From Haemaphysalis longicornis (taxonomy: Eukaryota; Arthropoda; Arachnida; Ixodida; Ixodidae), in contig CM023453.1 in NCBI GenBank assembly GCA_013339765.2, forward strand, positions 85,626,685-85,690,684: DNA of 64,000 nucleotides, given 5' to 3'. A program made the position numbers and the translations under genes. Of the stretch, positions 47,001 through 60,300 are shown piece after piece. A model generated the notes under the pieces. It was not told the DNA's origin and made no database searches. It saw only the letters and a program-made list of their open reading frames with translations. Each line of letters begins with the position of its first letter. The first letter of the stretch is position 1.

Positions 47001-47610
47001 GGCGAGAGAGGAGGAAAGCGCAGAAAAAAAAGTTGCGCGTGCGCGTGGCCGCTTTTGCTTTGTGCGCTTTTCCGGCGCGTCGATCCTCCCTCTCGGCCGC
47101 CCCAGGTAGCAGCGGACAGGCAGAGCACTTGCTTGGAGCTGCAGTCGAGTGCCAAGAGCGTCAACGTTCGGGACGTCCGCGCTGGCGCTGTGGCATGGCT
47201 TCGTGAGGGACGCGCGCGCGTCTTTTCGTTCGGGCGCCGGCGACTCGCGCAAGGATATACCGAAACACTTTCTGCACGGACTGATTGGACATGAAGCACG
47301 ACCGCAGAGGCATCGCTGTGTGGACTAAACGGCAGCATTCCGACGGTGCTTGAGCTGAGTGATCGCTGACAGCTTCGGTGGCATGGTGCCGCCTCAAAAC
47401 ATTTCATCGCGACATCGTCTACTAGAAGGATACCATCGGCTGCGGACCCAAACAAAACCGAACGTTAGCCTCTAAAAAAAAAACCTTTATTTCGGATTCT
47501 TGAGACTTCGGTGGATTCCGGCGGCGTTCTGAGTGTGGCTTGTGGTTGTGTTGGTGCGCGCGGCTGTCTGATGCGTGTCTCGTGTGATGTGCGCGTGCCG
47601 GCTGGAAGGG

Positions 47611-47865
47611 ATGATGCAGCCGTCGTCCGGTGCTAGTCAATCGCCCATGCTGGGTGAACTCGAGGATTACCTGCACGAGATCAGAGGCCGCGACGTGGTG
47701 GCCGATGACGACGAGGCGGATGCCGGCGACGTCTACTCGCAGCTGGCGCAGAAGGAGAAGGACCTCCTCCTGGCCGCCGAGATCGGCAAGGAGCTGCTCG
47801 AGCGCAACTCGGATCTCAGCCGACAGAATGAACGGCTCACCGAGGAGTACTCCCGGAAACTCGAG
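47611..47865 (+). CDS. BicDR: Bicaudal-D-related dynein adaptor, first coding exon
   Basis: BICDR/BICDL proteins are coiled-coil adaptors that join Rab-bearing vesicles to dynein-dynactin. This exon encodes 85 residues from the MM pair at 47611 (-3 purine) to the donor ctcgag|gtgagt (phase 0). An acidic lead (ADDDEADAGD) is followed by VYSQLAQKEKDLLLAAEIGK and ELLERNSDLSRQNERLTEEY. AAEIG (55-59) is the CC1-box AAxxG motif that binds dynein light intermediate chain. The match to human BICDL1 (QKEKDLVLAARLGKALLERN) is close. An in-frame ATG at 47587 would add eight residues. Further exons must lie right of the window, as none were found within 16 kb. Confidence 0.88.
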
Positions 47866-48062
47866 GTGAGTCACTCATTTTATTGTGGGAATGTCAGAAG
47901 CGTGACAATTAAGTGAAAGGGCGGCAGAATGTGAGCGGCCGCCGCTGTGTGTGTGAACGACCCTACCCGCGCGCGCGTGCATCAACACAAGTGTTTGTTA
48001 TCCTACAAGGCTACTCTTTTGAAGTCGAGAGTTTGACGAACGCTCGTCTGGTTGGAGGATAC

Positions 48063-48196
48063 ATTGAAGAAGCTAAAAGGCACCGTCCAATGAATAAAAC
48101 AAAAAAAAACTAAACAGAAGTTTCGGTTCCCGCACGGGAGTTCTGTCACAAAGTTTCTTGTTTTATTGATTGGTCGGTGCCTTTTAGCTTTTTCAA
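48063..48196. mobile_element. Short MITE-like hairpin
   Basis: attgaagaagctaaaaggca...caataaaacaa at 48063-48104 is inverted at 48157-48196 with about 37 of 40 matches. The loop is about 52 bp. No target duplication is clear. Confidence 0.75.
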
Positions 48197-49202
48197 GATT
48201 ACTTTTGCAAAGGGTTCCCGGAAAGGGCGGGAGCAGGCAAGCAAAGAAGCTTGGCAAGCAAAGAAGCTTGGCTGCATCAAGCTGAGAACACCAAGAAACG
48301 CCTATTTTTGAAGGCTTTTCAATACGCACTTTGAATACAACCCGTCATCGACATCTCTGGACCGCTTTACAGCCTCGCCGTAGACTTTTGCAGCCATCGT
48401 GAACAGTCTGGTACCGATCACTAGAACACAATCACGATAAGAGAATTGATTCTGCGTAAGCATTTCGGCAACAGCAGCGACAACGCTCACCAGTCATTTT
48501 AAATATTGAAGCGCGCATGTTAATTATGAAGCACACGCCAAGAGGACCGATCCAATCGGAAGTGCAAACTACACCTTATCACCGCAAACATAACAGGCCT
48601 TTGTGCGGGGTGCGCTGCAAATTCTGGGCCATTCCCTGCATGGTTCTTTTGTAAGAAGCAACTAAAAAATAAACTGCGAAAATTTTTTTGCGAGAGCGCG
48701 CAAACGAATGCAACACCTAAGCGCTTGCAAAACAAAACAATGAACACACACCTATAGTGTTAAAAAAAAAACATTCCGCCGCGCTTTCTTCATCATCCGG
48801 CAATGCAGTTTTGGCATTGCGTTTTATAGTCACGCCTCCGTTCTTTTACGCGCGTGCGGCTATTCGCCCAAGCCACCACCTCCCCACAGAACGTGAAAAG
48901 GAGTCGGCGAATGTTCAGGAATGCGGCGGGAAGTTTTTTTGTCTTGACGTCCACTTGCAGTCAGCCGACGTCTGACATCGTTGCCACAGGGAACGAGCGC
49001 CTGCGCTGCGCACAGACAGTGGTATGAGTCACACCTGTGAGGCGCTGATTGCCGTTATCGTCCCGGTGATTAGCAGGTTGTCTGCGAACCGAGACGTCTG
49101 TTTCGCGCCGAGTGCCAACGATCGGTCTAATGTAATGGGCAGTTGTCAACGCATGCCGGTTAGCCCAGGCGAACTGGATTGTAAAAGAGTACTATATATA
49201 TA

Positions 49203-49958
49203 CAGTGAAACCCCGTCAATTCGGATTTCACGGGACCGCAGAGAATGTCCGAATTAAACCGAGCTTTAAACGTCACCATTTTTTTATATTTTTAAAAAAG
49301 TCAGTTATTCGCGGCGGTGCTGTGCGAGGAAACCACTATCGCGATATTCCTGGAGGTGGTTCAGTCCGCGCACACTGCCCGGCGAAACCATGGGAATTGC
49401 TATGCGTTTCTTTTTTTTTTTTTTTTGCCTCCGAGATGTACGCAACCTCATTTGTATCTCGTTCCCGAAGATTTTTTTTTTTGCATTGTTCTGCTGAGCA
49501 CAAGGACGCGGGTTCGATTCCCGGCCGCGGCGGCCCCTTTTCTGATGGAGGCGAAAAGCGAAAACGCCCGTGTGTTCGAGATTTCGGCGCACGTTAAAAA
49601 TCCCCAGGCGGTCAAAATTAATCCGAAGCCCTCCACTACGGCTCGCCTCATCGCCTGTGTAGCGTCGGTGCGTTAAACCATACAATCAATCAATCAACGA
49701 AGTTTTTTTTTAGGTGCGCCACTGATTTCCGCTGCGAATCCAAATTAGCTGAAGCGTGGCTGAGGCGGAATCCGCAGCTGTTTGCGAACCTGAACTCAGT
49801 GAGGAGTCAAAATTAACCGCATTGCGGCCGGATCTGTCCAAATTAATGAGAGTTTTCAGCTAGAGAACGATGCCGCATTTGAACGGGACTCACACACCGC
49901 GTCCGAATTAACCGAAATTCCGAATGAACGGCGGGCGAATTCAACGGGGTTTTACTCT
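49203..49958. mobile_element. pogo-type non-autonomous DNA transposon with nested SINE
   Basis: The left end cagtgaaaccccgtcaattc and the right end (complement) gagtaaaaccccgttgaattcg are inverted repeats typical of pogo/Tigger-like families. Inner words gtccgaatta recur near both ends. Without the SINE at 49482-49697 the element would be about 540 bp. Confidence 0.7.
49482..49697 (+). mobile_element. Tick SINE, nearly complete, nested
   Basis: B box gcgggttcgattcccggccg, then the body ggaggcgaaaagcgaaaacg, cacgttaaaaatccccaggc, gccctccactacggctcg and an aatcaatcaatca tail. It is the least diverged copy in the window, so perhaps the youngest. Confidence 0.88.
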
Positions 49959-51363
49959 ATAGATAATTTGTCTGCTTTTCTCGCAACTGCTAGTCAGCAC
50001 CCATCTTGATCTGGGCAAGACGACGGATTAGAAAAAAAAAAAAAGCAATCTGCAGTAAAATATGTGCACGCGAAGGCTATGTTTGGCCAAGTTGAAACCC
50101 CTGTCATGCACGCTCGACACGATTTAACCCTAACGCGGCATCATGCGAGCGATAAAGTTTGTACGTCATTGTTTTTTTGCTTTTTTTTCCCCACCGACTC
50201 TTGCATCGGAATGCGCTATAACCGTGATGCGTGCGACGATTTTGTGTGGTCACATTTTTCGGATCGCTCTGTATCGTTGCTGCGACGGTACAGAACCAAT
50301 TTGTCCAGTTTCGAAACAAAACTATGGCGAAGAAAAAATTAGACGGGCTCGTTGAGGTTCTCGTGTACGGCGCTGCCACCGTAATCGTCGGTCGATGCTT
50401 TGTTTACGTTCGGCGAGCCACTGTGTTACCGTGGCAACGAGTGGCGTTAAATGCCCGCCACGTGTCCGGTGGATTGTGGATCGTTAACCTTGATGGGCAG
50501 TGTAGAGCGTGGGAAGAACGGTTCTTCCGCACGCCAGTTCGTGGAAATCCCAAGGCCAGTAGTGGTTGGGGTCAGTAGCGCCATGTGGAGCGGGCGCGTT
50601 AGATCGCGAATTCTGCAGTGTTCAGGAAATAATGGCATCCTTGATTTTCGCCCCAAAGTCTTAGCAAAAGAAAAATATACCGGCAGCCATTACGCGGGTC
50701 TGTCATATAAACTAAAATACTATAGCATATTAGCCGTCCTATCATCATCAGAAAGAGATGTTTTACTGTTCAAGGGCAATTAAGATGTGTTGTTGCGTGG
50801 CTGGCAGTGGTATTACCCATCAACAAACTCACACATTCAATAATCGTGGCGCCCCCCACCCCACCGGCTATCCAGTAGGCAAAAATTCAGTGAGAAATGG
50901 TTCTACAGTTATACCGTCAAATTAAAAGAATCGTATCTTGGGGGAGGATGGCGGAAAGAGGGTGTGTAAAGGGGTGAAGGGCTGGGCAGTGTCGCTGCAA
51001 ACAATGCATCTTGCCATTGAACGATAAAACATGTAGTGTTGCTGATGATAGCACGGCTATTGTGCTATAGCATCCTAAGTGATGTGAAGCATAGATTTAT
51101 GTAGTAGCCGATGGTATTGCTTCCTAAGATTTGGGCTTCGAGTCAAGAATGCGGCACTTAGACGGCGAACATCAGAATTCTTTTTTATAACCCCTCATAT
51201 CCCCCGCGTGAAGGGCCAAAATCACGGGTAAAATTTTTGCAGCGCTTCCGAATATGGAAGCTGCGGTGCCGCCTAGTAGGGTGGGCTGCAGGGTTCACTA
51301 AGAAACGCGACGTTGCCAGAAGTTTCTTTCGGAATGCAGAGAAGCCTTCACTTTATTTTTTTT

Positions 51364-51665
51364 AGGGGCGAAGCCTCATAGGGACTCGGGCCGTTGGCGT
51401 CTACTGTCGTCGTCGTAATCGTCGTCTCATGCAGCCATGGTACTAATACACTGGGATACTCCTTTACGCCTCGCGCTGGAACGCTTCGTAACGCGTACTA
51501 ACTAAAAAAAAAAAAAACACCGGTACACTCATTTGCCAACGCTTCGTGCTTCAAAGACACCAGACGTTTAAGGAAGGCTGTACTTCTACTCCCCAACGGT
51601 TTCATCACCGTGGACAAAAACGCAAAGGCGCGAAGAATACACTCCTACACTGCATGCTTCGCCCC
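51364..51665. mobile_element. MITE with aggggcgaagc ends
   Basis: aggggcgaagc at 51364-51374 is inverted as gcttcgcccct at 51655-51665. The interior holds (tcg)n repeats (gtcgtcgtcgtaatcgtcgtc). This end sequence is one I recognise from abundant tick MITEs. No coding capacity. Confidence 0.65.
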
Positions 51666-54309
51666 TCCCGAGGTTTCACGTTAGTGGAGATGGCCCGGGA
51701 TTTTTTTGGCAATCAATTCAGCCTCCTTCCTTCGCAGAGGGGGTTTGGGTTCCCGTACCGTTACTCGTGTCATCGTGACTCGTTTCTCAGCCGTGGAACG
51801 TCCCGAAAAGAAGAAGGGGGCTGCTCGTACGTGGCAGGCCTTTCTTTCTCAGAGTGAACCCCCGCGAATTTCGGCACATCACACCAGAGCCGCGATGCGC
51901 GGCCTCTGCCTTTATATCGGCACCCCTCGTTCGCCGGGCCGGCCCGTCCAATTACATTAGTCTTCGGGGTCGCCGCACGCATAAGGGAAGAAGCGCCGAC
52001 AACGCTTGCACACAACAGGGGCCCTTGCGAAAGCGCTTTTTCCACTTACCACGGTGACGACAGGCCTCGCCGTCGATGATGCCGAGCGGCTGAAGAGCCG
52101 ATACCCGCGGGGTGTCTTCGCCACCGAGCGCTGGGCCGTTAATTAGCTGCGCGACGGCCTCGGCGACCGTTGGTCATGCAGGGACTGACTCGTCCACGCG
52201 TTATCGTTGCTCTGTTCCACGTCGCGTGCGCTAGATGATGATGATGACATAAGCGAGTTTGCCAAGAACCCAACTCTTTCTATTCTTTTCCTATGATCCA
52301 CGAAATTATTACAAGGTGGAAAACAACACCCGCTCCAGCGACGTTATGCCAGGTTTGCAGCCAATTAAAGATAAATAAACGGGGGTTATAACCCAAAGAA
52401 AAATAATTTTTGAGGGAATAGCCAATGGATAGAATTGATAGTACCCATACGAAAATACTTACAGCCTAGTTCGTACAAGCTTAGGTTGCCGAATCAGTCA
52501 ATCACCACTATCACTTATTGAATTAATGGAGTAAGCATTCCCGACTATATATATCGGGAACGCTTATCTTCACGTTTGCCGCGTACCCACAACGGGGGAT
52601 TGACCCGGGCTAGCGCACCGCACGTAGCCGTAACGATGACGGTGTAGTCGGCCGGGACGAAGGCTGTTAAGCGGCCAAGAAAACAAAACAAAAATGCTGA
52701 GTAATCGTCGCTTAATAAGCGACGTATACATCCGAGTCATTCAGACGAACACGGTCAGAGACCACCTTGTTTCAGGCGTGCGTTTGGTTTGAACTGGTCT
52801 TACGGAAATGTCTTTCGCTTTACGTTTAGCGTCATAGCCAGTCCCAGGGATGGGTTAGGTGCCACGGGAGTGATAGTTCTATTTGCGTACAATAATACCA
52901 ACAAGTTTTGTACTGAGGTACTAAGCTGTCTTTCGCTTAGACTCGGCCCCTACAATGACCTCCTTCGTGAAGTTGGCTTTTCTTCATAGTGCGCGTGCTT
53001 GCAGAGAAACGCGCTTTACAGAACTCGGCGTAATTGTTTTCGGCGCACACGGGCAATACTAAGACACGAGACACTGTAAATCCTCCGTTCACTGCTGCTG
53101 CTGTTGGAGAAATTGTAAAAAAATAAGTCGTTAATCCGCAGTGGTCAGTGTCACCAAGTGTGTTAGCAAATAAAGCTTGCCTTTCCCGTTTAGCGTGTGA
53201 CTCCGATCAACGTTCATCGACATTTTGCGTAGTCATCGCCCTTGGCGAAAAATAAGGCCCTCGCCCTGTTTCCTTCATAGGTTTCCTGGCCAGCCAATCA
53301 GATTGGAAAGGGGAGGGTCAGGGTTGATGTCTTTTCACGAGCGTCCCGTTTTCCTTTCCAGCTTTCCTTTCCAGCTTTTAACAGCGGAGCTGTTTAAGCT
53401 TGAGCTCGGTACGGTGGCGTTAGCACAAAAATACCAAGAAGAAAAACTCCTCCTACACGATGCACCCGGCACAACCTTCGAGCAGCTGCGTAGGCAGAGC
53501 CAAGCCTCGCCTAGCGCGCGCCGGCACCGCCTTCGAGAACACTCTGCCCAACGTTTGTGCGTGATCTGTCGCGTGCTCTTCTCCTCGCCAGTTCACGTGC
53601 GTTCGCGATTGATGTGAGAAGCACGGAACAGCTGGCGCTACAGACGCCGAGTTCGCGAAGCCTGTTGCTGCCGGTTCTAGCCCGGGCTAACTCGGTCCAC
53701 TTTGGGAGGGATGTGAAAGGCTGCGGTCAAAACGACCCGGGCCTGTCAGTCGTGGAGAACTTTCCGCGGCAAGTTCGAAAATTCATTAAAGAGGTGCAAC
53801 AGCCGGGTTACCGACGAAGGGAGAGATGGGGCGACAGAAGAGCGCACTCGTAAGGAAGAATCGCGGCGCGAAAGCCGCCGCGCCGCTATTGGAGACCGGA
53901 TGGGACGACTTCGGCCCGATCCCGAATAATGCGCCGATGAAGGGGCGACGAAACGTCAGCGAGTTGCAGAAGATCCGGAGTTACGAGCTCGCGTACATTG
54001 TACATACTTTAATGACCGAGTGTTCATTGCTCTTTGGGGGCTAACGACGACACCACACAGAAAACAACTTGACCGATTCTGGAAGCATCACCATACATGA
54101 AGTGAGCAAAACCGAGAATAAGCGAGGTGGGGCCGCCAGCTCCGCTGTTTCTCCAGGCTTGCACCACTTAGTGCAAGCTGCACCAATTTTAAAGCGCAGC
54201 TTAGTGTGCTCACTGATGGCGTCTGTAACGCGAAAACGCCCTGCAAGAAAGCCAACTTTCTCTGTCGATGATGACGCCTGATCGTGGGTGAAGCGAAACA
54301 AAACAACGC

Positions 54310-54381
54310 TTCAGTGGCTGGAATCGAACCTGGGTCTCTCGCGTTACGAAGGCGGCGTCTATCCGATTGCTCCATTTCGAC
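54310..54381 (-). other. tRNA-like sequence (pseudo-tRNA or SINE head)
   Basis: Read on the minus strand it has an A-box-like agcaatcggatagac, an anticodon-loop-like ttcgtaa and a B-box-like ggttcgattcc. The acceptor, anticodon and T stems do not pair properly, so it is not an intact tRNA. An A-run precedes it on the minus strand. Confidence 0.35.
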
Positions 54382-57300
54382 TTTTTTTTTCTTTCTTTAT
54401 TACATGGGAGAATAGGCTCAAACGTGACAGTACGAGGACTACATAATCAAGCAAACAAAAGAATACACTGAAGTTAGGAGAAGCACATATATACATCAGA
54501 ATTCAGGCAAACACACACAAGCGTTCAAAAGAGGGAACCAGTCAGGTGGTTGGTCATAAGAATTTATACACACTATGTACAAATGCCACAGTTTCTCGGA
54601 AATAGGACTTAGTTGATCTTGGTGGCGCAGCATGCCTATCACGTAAGCGACATCGCCAGAGACTGCACAAACCAATCAACACAAACATGTCGATGTGGTC
54701 GAAGCGGTTTTGGAAAACTCGGACGACAACGAAAGACTCCTTCACGAGAAAGCTTCGCGTTCAACCATCGTCGTCTTTGGACGGAGGGGTGCATGGTTAT
54801 TTTTTGCGTACTTAGTTTATGAACTAATCAAGCCGAAGAAATGTCCTGTGACTACTAACACGTGACTATAGGGGAGGACAGAACCCCCCTTGCCCTCCCT
54901 TCGAACCACGAAAGCAAAGGTTTTTCCAGAGTGCTGCTGTGTGCGAAGTTGGAGAGCAAGGAACAGTTTTCTTTTCTACTTACTTTTTTAAACGCGAAGG
55001 TAGCAATCTTGAAAGAAGTGAGAGGTTAGTTGAAAATAGCCCTGCGCACGAATTTCTCGGAGAGTGTGTCGTGTGCACCGGAAGGTGTGGTCAGCCCGGG
55101 ACGGAAAATCTACGTGAGAAAAAACGAGAGAGTACGCTGGGCAAAACCGAGCGAGGCAGCTTTCCTAAAAAATTTAAACAAAAACCCGACCTATACTGAA
55201 CGACTTCGTCCGCAGTGTAGAACCGAAACTATATAGAATTGAGAAAGTTCTTGCGCGGCATACGCAAAATCTAGTTTATATAAACAAAATAATGTGACCG
55301 TACGTGCGAAGGAGGGGGAACGGAAGGTGAAATCAAGTGAGATCGTTGGTGCTCGAAGCAGGAGCAGTGTTTTCTTTTTCTCTCCCCCCCCCCCCCACAC
55401 ACACACACATTTCTTTTTTGTTTTTGTTGTTCCTGTCCGCACCTTTATTTTTCTCTCTTGCGCCGCGCGTACACAAGCAGCCACTTCTCCAAGGATCGTT
55501 CTTGTCTAAAATCGCCTGGAAAACCCGAGCACTTGGGTGCCTGGGTCGTGTGTAGCGAAACCCATAGAGTGCCGAAACACGACGACGCGATCAACCTCCG
55601 GCTGTAATGCGCCTTCCGCCCACTCAACGCTTTTCCTTTTCTTTCTTTCGGCTTTATTTTGCGCCCCGCGTTCCATCCGGACATATTCGCAGCGTGCATT
55701 ATTTATTTCTGTTTTTGTCGCGTTTCTTTTGGGCGCGCTCTAGAAGCAGCTGCCGCCGTTTCCCTCCCAAGCACACGCCTTGGGGCTAACCTTATGGACG
55801 TCCGGTTTCAGGCCCCCAGCGCGCCCAGATCCCGCCTTGATGCCAAGGGGAGAACTGGAAGAGGATGAGGAGGAGGATGGGAGGGGGGAGGGGGGGGAAG
55901 CATACGTTGTGATCACGGTGGGGTGGAAGATGACGTAGGCAAGGGGGATTGAAGTGCGGGGAATATGGGCTCCGGTTTTCCCCGCTTTTCACTGTTTAGG
56001 CCAGTTTCACTTTAAATTTTTGTACTTAAAGAAAGAAAAGAACCTTTCAGGTCGCTTTCACCGTCCCGCACGTACTTCCGTTACCGTAGACCGAGGGGAA
56101 AGACCCGTAAGGATGGTTTATTTATGGCGGATGCGTGTCCTACGGGTATTTCGTACAAGTTTTTGTTGCGCATGCGTAGAGTTTTTCTTTTTTCCAGGCT
56201 CTTTCCGACATGGCCTCCCGACATGGCCTTCAAGTTCGCGTCCCTTTAGCGCCGATTTTTTTTTGTCAGTTTTGTGTTTCATTTACCTCCCGCCGTCGAT
56301 CGGGGAACCATAAAGCGCGTGCCGCGTAAGCGCATCTGGCGAGCGGTATTTCCCCGGTGTCCGCCGGGTGCGTTGTGCGATAGACGGTCTGCCGCCGCCG
56401 CTGCAGGGCATCGGACGTTTTTGTGGCGCTTCGCTTGAGCGCGTTCGGAGGGGCAGACGGAACGTAGGAAACGGGGGCGCCGCATGACAGCAGTTTCTAA
56501 GTGTCAAAAATATATACGCGCGCGGTAATAGCGCCGGGCCGGTGTGATGGAGCGCAGCGCGCCAACAGCTGACGACAGGGGCTGCGCGCCGGTCGTATAC
56601 GAGCGGTGTGTGTGTTGTGTGTGTGTATACAATCGCGCTCTATCGCTTTGTCGGAACAGCTGCTCAACCGGGCGCTTGTGTTCCTACGTGGAACGCAGCC
56701 GTAGGCGCATTCCAGGGAACTCTTCGAACGACGAGACGAAAGCTGCAGAGGACTGGGGCGATCCTGTTAGTGCTATTATCGCTTCCTTCCTGGCCCCATC
56801 GTCACCACGTGCATGTATTTCAATTCTACCTTTCACCACCGACATTCGAATCTGCTCGTGGGCGCCAAAGCTCGCTAGTGCTACCTTGCGGGGATTTTTT
56901 TTGTGTGTGTGTGTGTGAGAGCTGTGCACAACAACGTAACATACCATTAAAGCTGTTGTCTCTTTGTTCGAGAGGGCGTTCAAGGCTCATAACTAGTTTT
57001 TTTTTTTTTGTTTTGTAAGATACGCGTTGTACTTTACCCATTACCCGGCTACTCGATAGAGAGATGAGAGAGAGAGAGAGAGATTGGACCAGTCACAGGC
57101 AGCCTTTAGAATACAAGCTACGATAGAAACCCCGGTATTCGTTCGCGCCTAGCAACGTATACGTTTTCAAGCGCCCGGTAGTATCCGGGAATAACAAAAC
57201 GTTTAGCTTATCGTTTCTCACGAGATATGCCGCGTCGACGCGTCGCGCACGTGGCAATTTCCTGCGAAGCAGTCGCCGACGTGCAATCGACGTGCAGGCC

Positions 57301-60300
57301 GCCCTTCCTACTGACGTGACTCTTTCGTCACTCGTCTCTGTAGGATTTATCCCCAGAGATGTCAGCCCTCGGCACTCTTAGTTCAGTTGATAAGCTCTAT
57401 ATCTTCTCTGGCCGTCGGTTTATGGTCCATAAAAGAAGCACCGCATCTCCTCATCTTGCACTCACTCACTCGCTGACTTCCTTCGGGGCTGCTTTTCAAC
57501 TCCAATTTCCGATCTCTCGCTCTCTCTCTTTCTCTCTCCAATTTAATAGACTGTGCAACCGCAGTTTGCCGAGGTGGATACTTTGATCACGCACAAAATG
57601 GCGACATGCGACGAATAGGAAATGCAAGGTGTAAAGTAGACTAAACCACTGGCACAAGAGAAAGACAGAGAGGGGAATTTTATTGAAATGAAAAAAAAAA
57701 CACAGAAAGGTCGGCCTGATGGTAGTATATCTGGCCAGCTATTCTGTGTGTGGGAAGGGAAAGGGGAGGAAAGAGCGTGGACAGAGGACGAGAGAGAGAT
57801 GAAGATGGCGGAGGAATGAATAAATGGCTATGTACAGAAGACGCCTATACTTATACTGTGCATGTGTTAAAGTTCAGCCGGACGGGCCCCAAGAAAAGAA
57901 CAAAAGGGCATATGTTACGTGTTCGTGCCGCCTCAAGGCCAAACCTTCGTACAGTGCCCGTGCAAATACTTATTTATATAGGTTAGTTGCTCGATTTCTG
58001 GTCTACTTGCTTCATTCGCACTATCGTGTTGAGATGTATAAAACCCTACAACTCTTTATAACGCTACAACTCTGTATAAAACGCTACAAGTCAGCTTGTA
58101 GCAGTCTCATGGGGCGCAGTCTCATGGTGTGAAGCCGTTGTGGGAGAGGCTGGTTGGGATGAGTGAAGCAGGCTTGGCGTATTGTTGCCCTTTTTCCTCC
58201 CTACATTCCAGCATTGTAGTCTACAGGAAAGCACAAAATCTGCGCAGGCAATTATGGGACTCTTGCGTTGATGAGCGATGAGCATTTGCGAGTCACGTGT
58301 ACGGCGCCGCGAGGCAATTAATGCGGAGAGGAACCCCGAAGCTTGCCGACGTCGCAGTTTTGAAGTCTCCGCCCGACCGGGCATATGCACCGGGATTCCC
58401 ACAAAGTTGCGCGCGTCCACAGCGCAGCGCGTTTGACTGGCTTCAAAAGCTTGTTATTCAAGTTCAAGAGCGAAAACAGACTAACGACGTGTTCCGGTTA
58501 AATCTAGCTACTCTGTACCTGTCCCCACAGCACGAGGGGAACGGGAAAGAAGATTGTCGCTCGCGCTCCTGTTTGAGAACATTGAGTGCGTGTGTGATCA
58601 GTGTCTTTCAGTGTTTTAAAGCGGAAGCTTTTTTAGCGGGACCGATGACGTTAATGCATTTCCCCATAGACCAGTTGGTCGACCGAAAATCTCTGGTAAG
58701 ATCTCTGGACACACGGCGCGTGCGTGATGAAACCGGGTTTCCATTGCGTCAAAGTGGTTATACTTGAAAATCGCGAAAAGGGAACGGGCCTAGATACGAC
58801 AATTCATCCCCAGATCATGAAGAAGGATCTCATAAACCACGTAGCGGTGTACATTTAGATCGTTCGCATACTATACATGCGTTTACTTAGTGTGCGAAGA
58901 ATAGTCGCATAGATTCGTTCTTCGTTTGCGATTTGGGTGTTCGAAGGTTTGACGATTGATTGGACGCACTTTCAGCGAGGCTGCAGACGCGCGTTTAGAT
59001 TGCGCGCTTCTCCAAACTTTCTTCAGGGAAGGGAAGGGTATTTTTTTTTTTTTTCATTGAAGGACTCTGGTGTGGTGAAGTTAGTAGCCGCTTGCATATA
59101 ATTAGTATTTTTCGTTCTGTTCGGTGTTGCAGGGCACCTCCCTCGGCAACACACACAGACACGCACGCAACAATTAAAGGGAAGCAGAAAAGCAGAGGCG
59201 GGGAGTGGGGAACAACGAAAATCGCCCCGAAGAAGGACGAAAATGCCTCCCGAAATTTCCGCTTTCGATAAAGCGCGCCCATTGGCGGCGGCGGCGGCAG
59301 CCACAGGGGGCCGGGGGCTGTTGCCAGATATCGCCGACCGCGGTGCCTCTCGCCTGCGTGCATCGTCGCGATGTAGTACTTTCCTCCGCCGCCTGCTTCT
59401 ACTCCTCGCATCACCTTTTCCTCAGCCGCGTACGCGTTCCTCATTGCCCTCCCTTTCGTCGACTCCCCTCTTCGTAAATTAGCGTAAACTTGCCCGCTTT
59501 TTCCTCAAACGCCACGTCTAGGCTGTACGCGTGGCTGCAACGTCTCGGTCCGCTCCACTCTGTTCAGACGGGCCGAGGAAAGGCGCTCTTGTTTTGCTTT
59601 CCGGGCTGGGATGCGGCCAGAGAGAGAGGGGGGGGACGCTCTTACTGAAAAGAACAAAAAAGAAGCCGTCGCCTCTCAAAAATAGTCGAGTGAAGCTAGT
59701 GCTGCGTTTGACTCGGCGCCGTGTGTAGTGTAATCGTTGCCAGGGAGCTGAGGTTACGTGTCGAGGAAGGCAAGGGGAATGTGCGAAGAAACGACGGATT
59801 AGCGGACAATCGAAGCTGGAAAGCGTTATCGGAGGACGCGTACTAACAGGGTGCATTTTTGTCATTTTTTCGGATCTATTTGGTCTACCGATTCCAGGCG
59901 ACTGTGGATGATACGTCTATATTTATCCACAACTGGGAGGGATCTGATAGTCACCATGCAACAAACTGTGCTATAACTCGCTTCAAGTCTGTATAGTGCA
60001 TTCCAAGACAGATGCGTAGTGACCTTTTGAGTGTGTATGTTGTTGGCGTAAATTGTCGCCGTTTAACTTGAACTATTTGCGACAACGTTGATTATTGGTA
60101 GATTGCGCAGGCATGGGATTTCCGTGCATGCCATTACAAGCCGCGTTTGGGCTTTTCGGGGTTGTGCTCTAAAGTTGGGGAATATCCAGAAATCGGCAAG
60201 AAATGTTTGGCAAGCAGCTTAATCCGCGTGAAGGGCTTTTCTTTTAAAGCGAAGCTTTATGCTACTGCGATTCCGTGCATTCTTCCGAGCAAAAACTCCA

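Noticed and set aside
46973..47455. Minus-strand open frame of 160 codons over the BicDR 5' region
   Set aside because: Low-complexity Ser/Arg composition in CG-rich promoter-like DNA, with no homology recognised. The BicDR transcript orientation explains the region better.
53225..53617. Plus-strand frame as a further BicDR coiled-coil exon
   Set aside because: Contains 'aacagcggagctgtttaagct', a repeat-like word common in ticks. The sequence does not align with the BicDR coil and no clean splice pair fits phase 0.
54310..54381. Functional tRNA gene (Thr-like anticodon loop)
   Set aside because: A and B box words are present, but the stems do not pair, so at best a pseudo-tRNA or SINE head.
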